Origin: Azorinus chamasolen
Lineage: Eukaryota > Mollusca > Bivalvia > Cardiida > Solecurtidae
Length of the DNA: 64,000 bases
Direction: 5' to 3'
NCBI GenBank assembly: GCA_963576725.1
Contig: OY755237.1
Coordinates: forward strand, 63,527,423 to 63,591,422
The translations under genes were made by a program, and so were the position numbers. This document shows, one piece after another, positions 23,801 through 38,800 of the stretch. Under the pieces are notes generated by a model. It was not told where the DNA came from, did not search any database, and was given only the letters and a program-made list of their open reading frames with translations. Position 1 is the first letter of the stretch. Every line of letters begins with the position of its first letter.

Positions 23801-26800
23801 GCTTCACATGATTTCACGAATTTGCAAACAGGGTAGACTCAGATCAGACAGATCCTATATGAGCCGTCTATTCAGGGACTGCTCTGTTTGCTAATGGAAT
23901 TTGAAAAGTCTGTTTCTTTACTTTCTAAAATGGCTACAATGTTCCATCTTCCACATTTCACTACTTTGCCCATGAATATTCAGTAGGTATTGAAAGTTGG
24001 AATAAATATAGAACAGGGAACGGGTTAATAATCATTCGTTTAAGGAGCTACAGTAGGGTATCTTTATAAGCAGGTGGTTGCTTAATACAGGGCGAATGTA
24101 ATGCAGAAAGCTCCTCTAGGAGCTTCCTGCATTGCTTTTGTCCTGCATTAAGCTACCTACTGCATCCAGCACCCATATTTATACATCTTTAGGTGGTCGC
24201 ATTAGCGGGGTTTACTGTACTGTCTATGTGCCAAGCAGCTTGGATCCTAATAAAACGGCGACTTACCCAATGTCCCGTCTAAATCCTAGCTGTAAGTAAA
24301 TGACAGGTCGCGATCGATAGGATAAGAGTTAGCTAGAACAGAGCTCCAGATAAGACGCGTAAAATTAAACATTTTCAACAATAGCTGCTTTAATTCTCAA
24401 CCAAACCGTTTACTGTGACCTCTTTTTAGAACCGTCTCGAAGAGACGATTCTAAAGAATGGTCACAATATAGTGTTAGGTAGAGAAATGACAATCTCAGT
24501 ATTTGAGTACGCACCTAGATCTTTTAACCCTTCGCTTGCTATTCGCGTCAATATACCTACCTGTAAATAGTGAAGACCCAGATGAGACAGCTCCTGCAGG
24601 AGCTGTCTCATCAGGGTCTGCACTATTTACAATTGATTGCGCAACTAGTGCACTCCACAGCAGTGATTGTACAGCGAAATACTTGTACACAGTGAAGATA
24701 TATGTAATTATACAACAGGGCATGGGTAAAGAAGGAGAAATGTATTTTAAAATTAAGCAAGCGAAGGGTTAACTAGATCAAGACACAAAGAAATCAGATT
24801 CCCAGCATTAGAGATTTCTTAGAAGTTTGGTAGAATGAGCGTGTTGCATACAAAATGTAAATAAATCACTGTCAAACCTCGCTAATCCGGAGTTTTAGTA
24901 CAGAAAACATGAGAACGTTTTAGACAGGTTACTGCTTAATGCAGGATGAACGACATGCATAAAGCTCAAAGAGGAGCTTTCTGTATGACTTTCACCGTGC
25001 ATTAAGCTTACACCTATCTTTAAGACCGATGATGATATTTATTTATTTAGGTGTTCGGATTACAATTGTTCTACTGTATCGTTGTATCGCATGTGAACTC
25101 TCAATGTATCTGGTTTAGAAGTCGGTCATTGTAATTACCATGTGTAAACCACTGACATTACAGCAATAAACATTGTGGAAATTGCCACACTTTCCTTCAT
25201 ATAAACTCCTACTCACTCAATTGCAAACAAAGTAGACCTAGATCAGACGGCTCCTGTAGAAATCGTCTGATCAGGGTATATTCTGTCTGCTTCTGACACA
25301 ATATAGATCTGGGTCCATGCTTATAATGCTTTTAGTTGAGTCTGAGATCGTTCTCAAGCTTTTGATTGGTCAGATTTGAGCCTTTGGCTCAAATCTGACC
25401 AATCAAAAGCTTGAGAACTCAAATCTGACCAATCAAAAGCCTGGACCCAGATTCTAAAGTTTTTGTCAAAGCGAAACATTTCCTTGAAAAGTTTACATTA
25501 TAGAAGGTGATCTATTATAAACATGCATGATATTATATGAATATTGAACAGGAAATACAGTTAATCCTTAACTTCATGAATATTCAAGAACAAAATATGA
25601 AGGTATGAATATTCATTAGCTGATCTTTTATATTAGCACCATGAACAGGTACATTTTACCATAGCAGAAATTGTAGAATTAAATTTGTTTAAGCAAACAG
25701 AGAAGACCTAGATCAGACGACTCATACAGAAACCACCAGTTTGGGACAATTCTGGTTGCAAATGCTTGAACCCATTCCCTCATAGGCTATTTTAGATCCG
25801 TCTTCTTGTTTTAATAAAACTAACGAAAAGGAGCAGTTACTAGTGAAAAGGAAACCATTTAGAAGTTTGTTGTTTTGAAACCATTGTGACAGATCAAGTA
25901 TTTGCACCTGTGGAGCAATGGTTTCAAAAGGTGTTTTTAAACTAAATGCGTTAATATGAGGGAATAGGTTAAAACATTTTATTCCGAGTAACTCTGCGTC
26001 TCAACAGGATTGAAAATGTGTGTTACTGCGACTGTTTTTGAACCAAAACTAAACAAAGTAAAAGCTGAAAACTGAAGCAGACAATAAGGTTTGCAGACGA
26101 CCAAGTTTAGTAGCGAAAGAGTGAACTAAGTATCCTTACACTTTTTAGCCTTGTTAATGAATTCGGGGAGGGGCGCTGGGGAACACCGAATCTTGAGAAC
26201 TGTCCAAAAGCAGATGAAACATCACGTCAGTTGCAGAACCTAGCGGAAACAGACGTCACTGAAGGTGAGTTTGTATGTATTGATCATTACTCAAAGACTT
26301 GTTTATACATGTATTTTCTATTTGCCAAAGAATGTACGTTTTCGTGTATTGACCATTTCTCAAAGAATGCGTGTGTCTACTGACCATTTCTCATACATGT
26401 AGGTAGGCGAGTGTGTGTGTATTGATCATTTATAGGTGAGTTTGTGTGTATTGACCATTTCTCATAGTAGGCAAGTGTGTGTGTAATGGCCATTTCTCAA
26501 AGAAGGTGATTTTGTGTGTATTGAACATTTCTAAAAGAATGTGAGTTTGTGTGCAATGACCATTTCTCAAAGAATGTGAATTTGTGTGAATCGGCCATTT
26601 CTCAAAGAAGGTGAGTGTGTGTGTAATGACCATTTCTCAAGGAAAGTGAGTTTGTGTATTGACCACTTCTCAAAGAATGTGGGTTTGGGTGTAGTACCCA
26701 GTTTAAGAACTGTTAGGACGCAAGCATTTGTTATCTTAGACCCAATCTCTAAATCTACCGAAAAGGAGCATTTACATAATGATATATTATAACTGCTGGG

Positions 26801-29800
26801 TGAGTGTCTTTCGCCGATAGCAAACGTCACCTATTACAGATTATGAAGTCGATTTTAATCAATTTTCATAGAATGAATGTGGACAGGTCTGGATCCCGTA
26901 GAGACGCATCGTTACTCAACGACTCATGTGAATTCAAATTGTTTGTTAACCCTTTAACCTGCTGAGCAAATTATTATTACAAATTTTTTCACCTAATACA
27001 TTTTGAGATTTCAATGTAATGTGTCTACCAACATGGAATCACTGTGTCAAACGGTTTGGTTCCTGATGAGACACCGCGTTATTCGGCGTCTCATCTGGAT
27101 CAAAACTGTTTGCATAGGTATTTACACATCCGCTCATAGCAGGCTAAAGGTTAACCCTTCCCTCATATAACGCTTTTTCATGCATTTGCAAACAGAGTAG
27201 AACCCGGGTCTGCCCTGTTTGCTTATGACATGATATATATCTGATCAGTGTTTATCAAAGCAAAATATTGCCTTGATTTTTTTTAAATTTGAACAGGTTA
27301 ATGGAATATGAATGCGCCCGTGGCGTACCAAAGTTTAAACAATCACACAAATTGCATTGCATTCTGGAAATACTTCACTCATTATGGATATTACCCCCTT
27401 TGCGTGCTGAAATATCTATTGTCTACTCAACCTTTGATTTGCTGAACTTTTATCGGATTTCCGATTCGTTCAAGTCTTTAACCCTTTCGGCGCTAAATTT
27501 CTAATTGTCGTCTGCAATCCAAATTTTGTTAAATCATTCGGTACAATAAGGAAATGAGATAATAAATGCAAACTTCAAAGGAATAAAGCACATATATAGA
27601 AATAGAGTTTGAGACAAATAGTGAAGTCCCTGATCAGACGCCGCCTTGAAAAGGCGGCGTCTGATCTGGGACTGCACTATTTGCCGTGGTGCATTTATGC
27701 GACTTCGGCGGTGAAAGGGTTAACATAGTTCAACCGAGCGCAAAACAGCTTGTATCCCGACAAGACACCGGGTTGCTCGGCGTCTCATCAGGATCCAAGA
27801 TACATGCAAATGCCAATCAAGAGGCATTTAGCTTGAGAAGGGTTAAATCACTTATCAACATAATGAAATAAACAAATCTACTACTACTGGTTATCCATCG
27901 GTGACCGACGATGACATCGTCTGTGCGTGCTTTTATGACGTCTCATATGACTCCTAAACCCGAAGCAGGAAGCGCAAAGGCGTCCGCATGCATCGCAATG
28001 ATGAACTTTGACTATTATTGCAGAGGTTGATTGATGCTCTGTGTCTTTATTCCCTCGCAGCAGCAAGTCGTGATATCCTATCATCCTCAAAAGTTGCAGT
28101 ATTTGTTGGTCTGTAATCTCCAAGCTGTCCTATCATTAGCAGTACTCTGAAGTTCCCCTGGTTGAAGGCTGCATCACTTGAGGCTTGCCTTCAGAGTGTC
28201 CTTGTACCTGAAATTTCTTCTTTCTTGTTTTCGGTTGCCTTATTAGAGACATCTGCATGAACATACGGTGGTCAACCATTCTGATGACATAGCCCGTCCA
28301 ACGTAGTTGAGCTTTAATAAGCATTGACTCTATACTTGCCATGCATGTCTTGTCTAACACCTCTCGGTGTGTAACCTTGTCTTGTCAACGTTTGCCCATG
28401 ATTGTCCGCAATGATTTTGTGTTGATCTGCTCGAGCTGCTTGAGGTGCCGCCTGTACAGTGTCCATGTCTCACAACCATACAGTAGGGATACTATCACTA
28501 CGGCCTATTAGATTGTCATCTACGTAAACCAAATATATTGCCATGGAAACCAGCAGAGAATCAGATACAGTAAAACTCCGCTAATGCGACCACCTAAAAC
28601 AGGTAAAATTCTTGGTGCTAGATGCAGGTGGTAGCTTAATGCAGGACAAAAGTACTTTTGTCCTGCATTAAGCAACCACCTGCTTATAAAGACATGTTTA
28701 TTCATTAAGTGGTCGCATTAGAGGGGCTCCACTGTATATGATTTATAATCAGAGGGGAACCGCGTCATTTCAGCTCATTCAGGAGCATATTCTACAGTAA
28801 CTACGTGACCTGGGTCTAATCTGTTGGCAAATGGGTTAAAAGGGTGGATTATCTAGTAAAGGTTGAATGTGTTGATGCTGTTGATTGGCAGTGTGCTTAT
28901 ACCAATACGCCTTAACAATTTCCCTGTTATGTTTATTCCAAATTCCAATATCTATTGAATATTCATTGACAATAAAGTTATAATGATATATGGAAGATGG
29001 AACATTGTAGCTACTTTAGAAAGTAAAGACACCGATCATTTAAATTTCATTAACAAACAGAGTAGACCCTGATCAGACGGCTCCCGTAGGAGCCGTCTGA
29101 TCTGGGTCATCTCTGTCTGTAAATTCACGCCTTTGCAAACAGAGTAGACGCATATCAGATGGCTCTTGTAGGAGCCGTCTGGACAGGATCTGTTTTGCTT
29201 TCTTATAAAATTATAACATATCTGATTCTACAGTTTCTTCCAATACCAGAATACCCTGCATATCGTGTATATGCCATTATAAAACTTCAGCTAATAACTT
29301 ATCGTGACGTCATTTTTACATGATTATTCAACTTGGAAAAGATTAAATAGTAATTAATCTAGATTTATGTAATACTTAAGTCAAATAAATATTAAACTAT
29401 TCCTTTTTTTCTAATTATAACATGATGTACAGGCAGGCTACATTCTAATGACTACAGTAAGCACTGCCCACCGCAACCGTCAAAAAGGTTGTTTTTAATA
29501 AGTCTAATGCTTTTTTAGACAGATGATATCTAAATTATTTCCCTCAAACGCCTTTTCACACATTTGCGAACAGAGTAGACCCAGATCAGACGGCTCCGAT
29601 CAGGGTCTGCTCTGTTTGCTAATGGAATTTGATATAAATTATGTTTGTTTATTATGTTTCCACAATATTTTGCCCATGAACATTCAGTAGGTATCGAAAT
29701 TTGTAATGAACATAGAGCAGGGAAATGGTTAAACAAGATTTATGCAATACTAAAGTAAAAAGAAATATTCAATTACAGTATTTTTACTTCTAATTATAAC

Positions 29801-32800
29801 ATGACGTATGCTACAGCCTATAATGGCTACAATAAACCCTGCTGCCTACAGTAATCACAACAAATAAGTCTTATGCTGTTTTAGACAGATCATATTCAAT
29901 CCCTTCCCATCATATATAAACGCCTTTTCATGAGTTTGCAAACAGAGTAGACTCAGATCAGACGGTCCCTACAGGAGCCGTTTGATCAGGGTCTGCTCCG
30001 TTTGCAAATGGAATTTGATAGACATGCTTCTTTACTTTCTAATGTGGCTACAATAGTCCACCGTCCATATTTCATTATAACTATTTGTGCAGGAATATTC
30101 GCTAGGTACTGAAATTTGGAATAAACATAGAACAGGAAAATGGTTAATTCTGAACGAAAGCTATGCAGAGAGCTTTTTATTACTTTCGTCCTGCATTAAG
30201 CAACCACCTGCTTTTATAGACCCCATGTTTAATAATTATGTTGTTCCTATAGGCAGGTTCTATTCTAAAAAAGCCAATGGGGGAATTGGTTAGCAACATG
30301 ATAAGATACAGTTTGGTAACACTCTTTTAGACAATGTTGAGACGGTATCGGACGAGGCGAAGACTCTATCGTCACAATGGCAGCAGTTTGAGAGCACTGA
30401 GGTTGGGTATTCTGTGGATATTGTTGAAGATATCATACGGACGGAGGGTTCAACGACCTCAAGGGTTGTCATAGACAACACCTTACAGATCATCAACAAT
30501 GTGCTGTTTGTAAACGAGGGGGTGCTGTCTGAATCTCAAACGGACTTTAAAGCTTCTTCAAGGTAGGTATACAGTAGAACCTCTCTATAACGGTCACTAA
30601 ATTACATCAAGTATTTTGTGTTAAAGGCAGGTGGCTGCTTATATCAAGGTGAAAGTAAAACAGAACGCTCCTATGGGAGCATTCTGTTTTACTTTCACCT
30701 TGCTTTAAGCAGCCACCTGCCCTAAATACCAACTAATTAACACAGTATAGTGGCCGTTATAGAGAGATTTTACTGTAGTATTGTCCATTCTCATGCTAAG
30801 TGCGTCTTGACTGGTATATGCAAATATCTTGGATCCAGATCAGCCACCTAGTAACTCGGCTTCTCACGAGGAGCCAAACTGTTTGGCACTCGGTCAAGTG
30901 AACACGTCGGCAAATCAGAAATTGGGCAGACATTTTTTTTCAACATAAGAAGGGTTAGTTGTCTGGAGGGCGGAATTTTATTTACATTTTGACTTTGGTG
31001 AAAGTGGGATAAGGACGAGGTTGGGTACCCGTAAACCAGGTTTAAGTCCCCCAGTAGCCCTTTTTCTGGCTGCTTTTCCAAAGCGGCACTCCTGCTTTCA
31101 GCCTACGGTCAATTTTGTTGTTTAATATGCTTAATGTTTAATGTGTTTCGTCTTGATATGCGTCCTGTTATGTTTTGTCTTGTGGCTTTACCGTTTCTTG
31201 TTAGATGGTGTTTGGTGCGGTGTCATTTCGTGTGTGGCTCTCCCTGTTTGACTATTTTTCCACATTTAGAAATTCATGGGCGGTTCCCTGAGAAAACTAC
31301 TGAACTCTTTCCTTTATACCAACACTTTTTCACGCCTTTGCAAACAAAGTAGATCCTGTTAAGACGATTACGTTTACGGTATGTTTTGTCTGATCAGGAT
31401 CTGCTGTGTTTGCTTATAAAATTATATACATGTAGATCTGATCCCAAAGTTCTTTGTCTGAGCTAAACATTCCCTTGAAAATATTACCTATGAAAATTAA
31501 CCATCAGAAGAACCTGTCTTAAGCGACCATCCCAAAGAGGTATAATTATGGGTCTGTCGGGCAGGTAGCCGCTTGATGAATGTCAAAAGTAATGCAGAAA
31601 ACTCCTATAGGAGCTTTCTGCTTTTACTTTTGCCCCTGTATTTATTAACCCTTTACCTGATAGAAGCGGCTTTCAGCGTGTTTGATTTATTCCTCCGCTG
31701 AAGAAAATAGTTCAAATTCATACAGTCATGAACATATTGCATATAAATATTTTCTATATCCTAGTAGGTGGTAGCTTAAAGCAGGCTGATAGTAAAGCAG
31801 AATGCGCCTTAAGGCGCATTCTGCTTTACTTTCAACCTGCTTTAAGTGGTCATATGTCTTCAAAACTAGAAACAGGCTATTGGGTAAAGGGTTAAGCAAC
31901 CACCTGATTTTAAGATTTCTGCGTTCAGTCATTTCAAAGTCGCTTAAGACAGCTTCTGTTGTACTCCATGGAAATTGGTGTAAGAAATAATAAACGTATG
32001 ACTACTAATTCATTACTACAATTTCAAAGTAACGAGTTTTTACTGTACCAGTCATGTCGCTATGTTGCGGGTGAAGGGTGGTATGTACATATTCATTGGT
32101 GTTGTAACATTTCAGACTCGTGTCTAATATAGACAAGTTCGTGGACAGAATAGCAGTGGACAATGGCGACTACGGCCAGGTTACTCCAAATATCGCCGCA
32201 TTTGTGTCTGCGACCAGTGCAGATGGGTTTACAGGACTGTCCATGTCGTTTCAAGCGCAAGACCAGCAACTATTGACCGATGACAAGGTACAACCTGACT
32301 GCATTCAGAGTTATAGTCCCTTCCTTAATATAAACGTATTTTCACGCATTTGCAAACAGAGTATATCCAGACTCCTATAGGAGGCGTCGTCTGATCTGGG
32401 TCGGCTCTGTTTGCTTATGGAATTTGAAAGATCTGTTTCTTTACTTTCTAAAATGGCTACAATGTTCCACCTTCAATCTTTCATTATAACTATTTTGTTC
32501 ATAAATAATCTGTAAGTATTGAGATATGGAATTAATATAGAACCGAGAAAGGGATAGATAAAATACGCCCTGATGTCACAAAACGTCTTCTTTCACCACG
32601 AACCCCTATGTTACTACTTTATTTCAATAGAAGCACCTCTTCTAGATGGTTCTAATGAGTTCCAACAGGACAGGGTTTGGTTGGAAAATATCTGAATTTA
32701 TAGTTAATTAGATTTACTAAATACAGTAAAAACCCTCTGAACGAGATCCTTTGGTTGTACAGATGACAGCTTAATGTAGGATGAATGCCATGCAGAAAGC

Positions 32801-35800
32801 TCCTTTAGGAGCTTTCTGCATGCGTTACATCCTGCATTAAGCTGCCACCAGTCTCACAGACCGGCATTGATACACATTTGAACGTTCTGTTGAGAGTGGT
32901 TTCTGATACTACAGTCCTGGTATATTATGTCTGTGTACGCCAAGTAGTGGATTTCTGATAGCCCCTGTGGAATCAGTTTGGACGCTTAATCACAATGCGT
33001 CTTATCAAGGTCCTATCGGTTTGGCATTCTGGGGTTTTACAGAAATTGGGGAATATTAACTGTGATTATTATAACTATTGAATAGTTAATGTATTGACAG
33101 AGCTCTAGCACAAGGCTACAGATACATGTACATGTACATTTGCGTACTCAAATACTAAAATCGTCATTTTTCCACCAAACCATATACTGTGACACTCTTT
33201 AGAATCGTCTCTTCGAGAATAGGGTTTGGTGGAAAAATAAAAAGAGCTATTATTGCAAATGTTTAAATTCTCGCATCTTACCTGGACCTTTGCTAGCATG
33301 TAAGCAAACAGAGCAGACCCTGATGAAAGAGCAGTTGCTTCTGTGATTACAAAGGCACAAACAGGCGTGGTTATCAGATAAAGGGTTAACCTGTTTAGCT
33401 ACAGAAGCTCTCTGCGTTACTTTCTGTATTACTTTCGACCAGCATAAAGCAATAGCATGCTTATAAAGAAACCAATGTCTAGTCATTAGACTCTATGAAT
33501 AATCAGAGCTACAGATAACGTTGCGTACACAAATACTAAAATCGTCATTTCTCCACCAAACCCTATGTTGTGACTACTCTTTAGAATTGCCTCGAAGAGA
33601 CGATTCTAAAGAGTGGTCGCAACATAGGGTTTGGTGGAGATATAAAGAAATTATACTTGAAAATATTTTAATTTACCCATCTTATCTGGAGCTCTTGAAT
33701 ATTCATGTAAGAAATACATGTACTTACATCATGAATATAAATTAGATTGTTTTGTAACGGCACATGACCATAACAGAAACTGCAGAATCATATCTATATT
33801 AGTTCATAAGCAAACAGAGTAGACCCAGATCAGACGACTCCTACAGGAGCCGTTTAATATGGGTCTTTTTTGTTTGCAAAGGCGTAGAGAGGCGTATTTA
33901 TGGAGTAAATGGTTAAATTTATTTATTGTTTATTTACTTTAGTGGTTGCTTGAGTGAATAACTGTTTATGCTTATATACATTTATGATATTTACCTGCAA
34001 TGGTCCCCTGAGACTTTAACCATTTTACTCCATAAATACGCCTTTCTACGACTTTGCAAACAGAGAAGACACGGAACATACGGCACCTGTAGGAATCGCC
34101 TGATTAGAATCTAGTCTTAACCCTTCGCTTGCTGAATTTTAAAATACATTTCTCCTTCTTTACCCATGCCCTGTTGTATAATTACATATATCTTCACTGT
34201 GTTCAAGTATTTCGCTGTGCTATCACTGATGTGGAGTGCACTGGCTGCACAATCAACTTGTAAATAGTGCATACCCTGATGAGACAGCTCCTGCAGGAGC
34301 TGTCTCATCTGGGTGTACACTATTTACAGGTAGGTATATTGACGCGAATAGCAAGCGAATGGTTAAAATAGCTGTTAGCTATGAGTCTATACATGATCAA
34401 AACTTCCTGTGTCCATGTGCTATCATAACAATTATGCTAATTAATATTCATGGTGTTATTATTTATTACATGTATGAATATGCATTGAGTAAACGGTTAA
34501 CATAAAAAATGTTGAAATATTCGAATATCATGGGTACTCTTACATTATACGAAATTGTAGCCGGTAGTGCATGTTGTTATCGCAAATGGAAGCTTTTAGG
34601 CATAATTAGTAAATAAATGGATTGGTTGCCAATATGTATCTACTGGGACTGTTTGACGTGTCGTATATTCTCTAATTTGTAGAGAAACCACTTTTTTTGT
34701 AAAGAGTACTTTTGTAAAGAAAGCTTTACAATTGATAAGAAAGCGATATTTTGTGTTGACAAATAATTCAAATCTTGTGCTCGAGCTGTCATTATTTTGT
34801 TATGTTGTAAATAGAATGTTTTAATATCTAAAAGAGTACAGAGGAACTTGTCTTAAGCGGCCACCAAAATGAGGTCTAATTAGGGACATGTAAGGCTGGT
34901 GGTAGCTTAATACAGGTAAAAAGTAATGCAAAAAGCTCTCTGAAAGCTTTCTGCATTACTTTTGCCCTGCATTAAGCTACCATCTGCTTTTTAAAACCCC
35001 TATGTTCAATATGTGAATGACCGCTTAGGAGAGGCTCTACTGTAGTGGTTCTAGCGAATTCTAATGTTATGCAGTAAAATCTCTCTTAAGCGACACCTTG
35101 ATGAATAAACATTGATGTCTTTAAAATCATGTATTGCTTAATGCAGGACAAATGTAGTGCAGAAAGCTCCTGGGGGAGCTTTCTGTTTAACTTCCACCCT
35201 GCCTTAAGCTATCACCTTCCTCTAAGACCCAGACTTAGGTTTCACCTTGAAGGTCGCTTTAGAAGAGTTTTACTGTTGCTCTTTATAAAATGACACTTTT
35301 AGTTTAACTGCTCCAAACAAACACATTCTGTAGAAGATGTCTATTTTCTCATTTTTCATAAACATTCCTACCGCTTTAATTCAAAGATAGGATAAAATGT
35401 TCAATCATTTTGGATTCATGTTTGACGCAGTTTCATCTGGAATATCCCTTGTCATGTAAAGTAAGGCCTCATTGGAATTTGCAAGCAGTGTGGATCCATG
35501 TATCTATGCCTCTGATCAAGATTAAAACTGTCTGATACTCTGAACATTGAACGAATGAAAGTACGATACTACGAAATTTTAGTAAGGAGGAATGTATGTC
35601 TTTGTAGGTAGGTGTCTGCTTAATGCATGGTGAAGGTCATGCAGAAAGCTTCTAGAGCCAAATGAAATGTTTGACCTTGTCAGAAACTGAAGAATCAGAT
35701 CTATACAATTCCATTTAACCCTTTCACCGCCAATGTCGCATAAATGCACCACGACAAATAGTGCAGTCACAGATCAGACGCCGCCTTTTCAAGGCGGTGT

Positions 35801-38800
35801 CTGATCAGGGACTTCACTATTCGTCTCAAATCTTTATTTCTATATTTGTGCTTTATTCCATAAAATTTGCATTTTATTTATCACATTTCCTTAATATGCC
35901 GATTGATTTAAGAAAAAATGGATTGCAGACGAAAAACAGAAATTTGGCGCCGAAAGAGAAATTAACAAACAGACGATATTCTGGTCAGATGGCTCCTATA
36001 GGAGCTTCAGATCTGAATCTGCTCTGTTTGCATAGACGTAGAAATGCGTATTTATGGAGCAAACGATTAAACCAGTTGCCACAGTTATCATGATATGTAA
36101 CACAAAGAGAATGCCACAATGCGGTGTTTACACAGTAAAATCCCTATACACCGGATTTTAAGTAAAATAGTTTGGATCTTTATCGGCAGGTGGCTGCTTA
36201 ATACATGTTGAAAATTATGCAGAAAGCTACTTTTGAGAGCCTTTTGTATGATTTTCACCCTGCATTGAGCTGCCATCTGTCTTAAAGATCACATTTGATA
36301 CCAATTTTAAACGTCCGATTTAGATCGGTTTCTCTGCAGATATAAATCTACCTGTCCACGTATTAATCAATATAAATGAATCTCCTACTATTTCAGATAG
36401 TACATGCATTTGAGATAGTTGTCATTAACTTGTCCTTGGGGACAATAACCTTTAGCGTTCTGTTGATGAATCTGTTTTTTTATGTTTTAAACAATTTGTG
36501 TTCCATACTGAATGGACTCTATAGTACATGTAACACAGTGACAATTACGTAAAAAGTTGATATGCTTTTTCTTGTCTGAACAAATGTATGTGATTCAAAA
36601 ACGTTGTTACTAGACAAAATAAACTAAATGGTTAAAATCACGGTATGGATGCTTGGGGCCGCATCTTTTGCACTGGTTGTCAGTCTACACCTGGGTGACC
36701 TGACGTCGAAAGAATCAAACGTTGTTTTGTTTTGTTTTTTGCTTGGGGGTTTTTGTGTGGTGGGGGGGGGGGGGGGGTGCCAATCGTTATTTCCTAAATA
36801 CAAGATACAAATCTAAATTAAAACAGTGCGAGTATTAATAGAGACAATGATCTGATCGTGCTGTAATAAGAAAATTGAAAGAAATTAACCCTTTGCCTAC
36901 TATAAGCGCAATCTGACTGATATTTGCAAACAGCTTGGATCCAGATGAGACGCCGAGTAACTCGGCGTCTCATCTGGATGCAAGCTGTTTGACACTCGGT
37001 CAATAGTTTCTCAAACGTTTTAACGAATTGAAAGTGAGTAAAATTGTAGCAGATCAGAGTTTGAGTAGACAAAGAATTAACCCTTCTCTTGCTGAATTTT
37101 AAAATACATTTCTCCTTCTTTACCCATGCCCTGTTGTATAATTACATATATCTTCACTGTGTACAAGTATTTCGCTGAGCAATCACTGCTGTGGAGTGCA
37201 CTGGTTGCACAAGCAACTTGTAAATAGTGCAGACCCTGATGAGACAGCTCCTGCAGGAGCTGTCTCATCTGGGTCTTCACTATTTACAGGTAGGTATATT
37301 GACGTGAATAGCAAGCGAAGGGTTAATCTGAGAATTCAAATAGATGGACTGAAATGTCTCCTATAGGAGCAAATGCTCTATTTATCACAATGGTTTCATA
37401 ACTACACACTTCTATATTTTCCCGGGGAGCATGCCCCCCCTCTCCGGACCATTATAGCCACGATGTGTAGATGTGTACATTACATTTGGATTCAGCTACG
37501 TTCCTGGAAATGGAAGGAAATTATTTCTCTGAGAATTAAAACAGATTAAGTCAAATGCCGGCATTTATAAATATTACCTATGCCCTGCTGTATAAATAAC
37601 TGTCTGCTTAAGGTTTAATCTCGTACAATTTTGACTACTTCTTACTTGGAGAAACTCTTGTCATACAACATGGAACGCGATGAGACGCCGAGTTACTCGG
37701 CCGAGCTACTCGGCGTCTAATCACGATCCAAGCTGTTCGCAGCTGCGAGTTAGGTCGCTAATAGCGAGATGAGGGTTAAACTAACACCATCAACACAGAT
37801 ACAGTAAACCTCTTATGCAACCACCAAAAAGGGGCATAATTTGGGGTGGCAGAGGCAGGTGATAGCTTAATGCAGGGCAAAAGTTATGCAGAAAGCTCCT
37901 AGAGGAGCTTTCTGCATAACTTTCGTCCTGACTTAAGCAACCACCTGCTTTAAACGACACCAGTGGCTGTTTATTAAGTAGTCACATTAGCGGGGTTTTA
38001 CTGTATTAATAAATAGAGCTCCCTGGGAGAGAATGTTTGAAGTTCTAAATCAGTAAATGGAAATGGACACAGAATGTTTTCGATTGACATCAATTTGACT
38101 TTTCAATTATTTTCATTTTTTCATGACTATAAATAGCTACACTAAAGTAAAACCTCTCTACACAAAAGAGGTATCGATTGACGTCAAATTTAAATATAAT
38201 TTTTCAATTATATTCATCTTTCCATGACTGTTAATAGCGACACTACAGGTAAATATCTCTATTGCGACCAGTATGGGCCTGGGAGGTATGTGGTAGCTTA
38301 ATGCAAGACCACCTGCCTTTAAAGACGCTCGTGCTTATTTATTTGATGGTCACTATAGAGATATTTATTCATTAACCCTTTCGCTACCAAGGCTGGATCT
38401 GTGATTACCTATGCAAACAGGTTGGATCCAGATGAGACGCCGAGTAACTCGGCGTCTCATCAGGATCCAAACTGTTTGTTACTGTTACTATGTTTTTGAA
38501 ACAAAAATGAAGAAAATTAATAAATGAAAATTTGTAGCAGACGACAAAGTTAGCAGACGACAGAATTTGGCAGCGAAAGGGTTAAGGCCTGATATGGCTT
38601 ATATGCAAATACAGTAAAAAATACCTTGATCGTACACTTAAAACGTACCATTATTAAACACAAGTGGCAGCCACCTACCTAAAAAGGGCACCAGTTCTTC
38701 ACCTTCATTTCTAAAATTTCGAAGTATAGAGGTTTTACTGTACCTCATTCCATACATTAACTATTTTCCCTCTATCCACGAACAGAAGTGCCTTTGCAAA

